Source: Moringa oleifera (lineage: Eukaryota > Streptophyta > Magnoliopsida > Brassicales > Moringaceae). Taken from it: a DNA stretch of 64,000 nucleotides. The translations under genes and the position numbers were made by a program. The notes beneath the pieces were generated by a model. It saw only the letters and a program-made list of their open reading frames with translations. It searched no databases and was not told the origin of the DNA. Every line of letters starts with the position of its first letter. Position 1 is the stretch's first letter. Positions 61,215 to 64,000 of this stretch are shown here, in pieces. Location of the stretch: the NCBI GenBank assembly GCA_021397835.1, contig JAJFZO010000191.1:5275001-5339000 (forward strand), read 5' to 3'.

Positions 61215-61830
61215 TCTTGAGAGTATAAAATCATTCAAGGTGGTTGTTTTTTACAAAAAATTATTTTAAAAAAATATTAACATATATTTTAAGCTTTTGA
61301 GAAGTATAAAAAAAATGAGATTTTCATATGTAAGAATTATTTTTGTTAAAAAAATAAATAAAAATATATATGTCAAGTTTTTGAAGAATATAAATGATTC
61401 TGAAGATAGAGGTTTTTATACCCTAATATTAAGAAAATAATTTAATATTTTTAAAAAATTTTAAAAAAGAGGTTTTTATATTCTCTAATAATAAAAAATT
61501 ATTTTAAAATATAAGTGTTTTAAGTTTTGAAGAGTATGAAAAATTTCAAGAGAGTAGTTTTCATATATTTTTAATATAAAGTTAATTTTTTTAAAAAATA
61601 TTTATTTAATATTTTTGAGAAACACAAAAAAATCTCAAGAGAAATCTTCGTACTCTCTAATGTAAAATTTATTTTCTAAAAAAATAAATGCACATTTAAT
61701 ATTTTTTTTTTGAAGAAATGTAAAAAATCTTCAAGAGGGAGTTTTCATATTTTTTATATTTAAAAAATAAAAATATATTTTTTAAAAAAATTTCAAAGAA
61801 AAAATCTTCGTATTCTCTAAAATATTTTGT
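61215..61830. repeat. Degenerate tandem array, ~80-95 bp unit
   Basis: The pattern GA(A/G)GA(A/G)TAT(A/G)AAAAA--TCAAGAG-(G)AG-TTTTCATAT recurs at about 61218, 61298, 61383, 61538, 61617 and 61713, separated by AT-rich stretches. One interval (61383-61538) is about two units long. Confidence 0.6.
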
Positions 61831-62055
61831 TTACATGGTCTTTAATTTATTTTTATTTTTAATCAATGAAATTATAAAAGTTGAATTTAAGGCCTAAATT
61901 TAAATATTAAATATTAATTATTTGCTTGCATTAGGGTCATGAGACTTCAAAATTATTTATGTATTTTACATAATGAGGTTATGCATGTGCATAAATGCCA
62001 TTAAATTCACATGAATCACAACAAAAAAAAAATATTTTCAAGGTTAAAGGGTTGA

Positions 62056-62225
62056 ACAAGAGTGAGACCTTCATATTCTCCGTCAATAAAAATATTTTAA
62101 GATTAAAAGTTAAGGAAGAGCGAAACCTCTATATTTTCTCTCATAAAATGATTTCAAAAATTAAAAATAAAATAAGAGTTAAATCTTTATATTTTTTAAA
62201 ATATTAAAATTTCACTTACTTTCAT
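62056..62225. repeat. ~58-bp tandem repeat, about 3 copies
   Basis: AAGAG(T/C)GA(G/A)ACCT(T/C)(C/T)ATATT-type words start at 62058, 62116 and 62173, and each is followed by AAAAT(A/G)-TTT(A/C)A(A/G)(G/A)AT-like sequence. The wording is related to the preceding array. Confidence 0.65.
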
Positions 62226-63275
62226 ATCATGTATATTTCTTTTTAAACATATTTTCGGGGAATCAATTATAAAAGTCAAATGAATTTCAAAATCAAAAAA
62301 TAATCATGATTAATTAATACTAATTTTTGAACGTTGTAAGGTGTTAATCCATATTTTTAATATTATCTTATTTATTTTTTTGAAACCAAATAAATTTCGA
62401 TATCCAATCATATCATAAAAAAATTTGATGAAAACTATTTTTATTTTTATTTTTTAATTTTTTTAAAAAATCACTCAAAATACAATTTTTTTTAATCGCT
62501 TCAAAAATTCGATCCTGATTGAAAATGCCAAGTTGTGACAATATATATGAGGTTCTCATTACTTCAATGAAACTCATTAATATGAAATTGATCATCCAAC
62601 GGTACCTGAAAATCATACATCAATTCTTCACTGCCTGGCATGTCAAATTAATTCTCATGGGAAAAGTATTAGGCATCTGCTTACTTTCATAGACAAGTCA
62701 ACATCACCTGTAATTCCACTCCTCTATCATATATATATATACACACCAATATTGTGCTAAATGTAGTGCAAAGGGTTGAAGATGCTCTCAGTTAACACAC
62801 TTAAAAGTTGCAGTAATTCCTTGGAACCTTAAGCTGATCCGCTGCCACAAGACACCTAATAGGTTTCTTGAAAAAATTTCAACTGGACAATAATTGGGTG
62901 AACTTCAACTATGTAGGGAAAGTGGCAGTCTAAACATAGGCCCGCCTCAAAGCAGCAACCAAATTCTTCATGTTGAACAGAATGCGTAGCCAACCCTAAG
63001 TTTATCAGTAACAAGATCACAAATTATTTTGTAGAATCCCAAGATCCAGAACCAACACTACTTGTAAGACAGGCCATGGCTTAAAGTATACAGTGTTTTC
63101 AGTAGGTTATGGCTTAAAGTACGTACCAAATCTGTAAGACAGGCCAGAACAGGTGAACCTCTAAGTATGTATTATTATAAACTCTCATCAGGATGGATGA
63201 TGGATATTGGTCAGAACCAATCAGTCTAATGCTTGAAATAGACATATCTTCCTACTTATATGATCTCAAGACAGT
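62226..63275. other. Spacer with a small TIR-element end
   Basis: AT-rich to about 62.55 kb. GGGTTGAAGATGCTCTCAG at 62775-62793 with CAATATTGTGCTAAATGTAGTG just before it resembles the right terminus at 58.68-58.73 kb. After that composition is normal and may include the 3'UTR of the coding region to the right. Confidence 0.45.
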
Positions 63276-63950
63276 TCAGAATATATATGAGCGATCTGCA
63301 AGCCGAGACAGATCCACAAGAGTGCAAGTGATGCCTATAAAGCTCACTCCTGAAGGCAATGACCAAGAAAACTCATGTTTGACCAACTGTGTAGAGCCCA
63401 AGGCCACAGGTTTTTGGATGCCCAGATTGGCAGGGACGGACTCTGGAGAAGAAGGGAAAACCCAATTGAATCTAGGACAAGGGTACAAGGTTATAGGGGA
63501 ATCTGCCCTTTTATATAGTTGCTTTAATGAGGTTCCAAGAATACCACCCTTTACTTTCCCACCCTTACTACTGCTTCTCCCTTCAACAAGAGGCCTAACT
63601 CCTTATGAATCATACATTTTAGTCACTGAGATCAGTCTGAGGGATATGCCTCTCCTTCTAATATGATCCATTGAGTTGCAGATGTCATGGTTATTGGTTC
63701 TCAATTTCAATGCAACAGTTTGAACAGCCCTATCAAAATTTCCTTCAAGCTACAAACCCCATCCATGTCGATATCTGTTCATCCAGATTGACAGCCAGCT
63801 ACCACAAGAATGAAGTACAAGTTTCACTTAGCCTTATGGAATCAGAGATTGATCCAACCAAGCCAACTTACCTCACCAAATGGTCATTTGGTATACTTTG
63901 CATTGAAACACTACCCAATAAGTTTACTTCCAAGTAGTTGACCATGTGAG
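63276..63950 (-). pseudogene. Unrecognised minus-strand coding region with an in-frame stop
   Basis: A probable exon at about 63950-63887 (MVNYLEVNLLGSVSMQ) is followed by a donor (TTG|GTGAGG or GAG|GTAAGT) and an acceptor TTTGTAG. From 63749, 48 codons are open (LEGNFDRAVQTVALKLRTNN...), then a single TAA at 63605-63603, then 108 further codons in the same frame (GVRPLVEGRSSSKGGKVKGG ... SWSLPSGVSFIGITCTLVDL) to TGA at 63276. The composition on both sides of the TAA looks like one globular protein with Pro/Trp-rich strands. I cannot place the family. Either one nonsense change has cut the gene, or the true end is at the TAA. The gene continues beyond the right edge of the window. A plus-strand frame of 157 codons overlaps it but looks less protein-like. 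Confidence 0.45.
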
Positions 63951-64000
63951 ACTAACAGTAACATAGTTTCAACCTTGAATACCCTCACTGCATACTATTT

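Noticed and set aside
63193..63666. 157-codon plus-strand frame
   Set aside because: It overlaps the minus-strand coding candidate, has a low-complexity hydrophobic end (FPPLLLLLPS) and no splice or promoter support; more likely an antisense shadow, though I cannot exclude it.
1..64000. CRISPR arrays, bacterial operons, rRNA or tRNA genes
   Set aside because: None seen; the only tRNA-like promoter boxes belong to the SINE at 23.7-23.95 kb.

Overview
The window is nuclear DNA from a flowering plant, most likely a eudicot. The evidence is multi-exon genes with GT-AG introns, AT-rich spacers, plant-specific families (ACR-type ACT-repeat protein, CYP72-clan P450, plant cytosolic sulfotransferase) and plant transposon relics (Ty1/copia, Ty3/gypsy, CACTA, a tRNA-derived SINE, TIR elements). 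I cannot name the species. All exon models come from reading splice sites and conserved protein motifs by eye; I had no transcripts or database search.

Layout, left to right. 0.2-2 kb: an unrecognised three-exon minus-strand gene with a TATA box. 2.07-2.8 kb: a 366-bp AT-rich tandem duplication. 4.9-5.9 kb: a three-exon universal-stress-protein-like gene (+). 6.8-14.4 kb: a 14-exon NOP14 gene (+) encoding a ribosomal small-subunit processome protein of about 940 residues, with telo-box and site II promoter motifs. 15.3-15.6 kb: a small intronless gene (-). 17.4-19.3 kb: a CYP749A-like cytochrome P450 pseudogene (+). 19.9-23.5 kb: a 721-residue protein with a C-terminal J-domain (-), whose 5'UTR intron holds a 21-C homopolymer and a SINE.

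25-40 kb is a repeat-rich block. It holds an AT-rich direct repeat, a decayed SIRE-type copia end with an envelope-like reading frame joined to a gypsy integrase, a probable gypsy LTR, and a CACTA relic on the minus strand with tnp2, DUF4218 and DUF4216 remnants and 36-bp subterminal repeats. AT-rich degenerate arrays follow.

40.7-41.0 kb: a small unrecognised gene (-). 43.6-46.7 kb: an intact ACR4-like gene (-) with eight coding exons and four ACT domains. 46.8-58.7 kb is mostly AT-rich spacer. It contains a separated ~95-bp direct repeat flanking a small-peptide candidate and an opposing TATA box, and a nested TIR element carrying two internal arrays in opposite orientation. 58.8-59.7 kb: an intronless sulfotransferase gene (-) whose last codons are frameshifted. 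60.1-62.2 kb: an LTR-like sequence full of TGCAGCA words and two degenerate tandem arrays. 63.3-63.95 kb: part of an unrecognised minus-strand coding region interrupted by one in-frame stop.

The genes do not form a pathway; they are independent plant loci separated by transposon debris. No new defence-like or operon-like system is visible. The most interesting structures are the element with opposed arrays at 55.5-58.7 kb, the CACTA 36-bp repeats, the copia/gypsy junction, and the sulfotransferase tail change.
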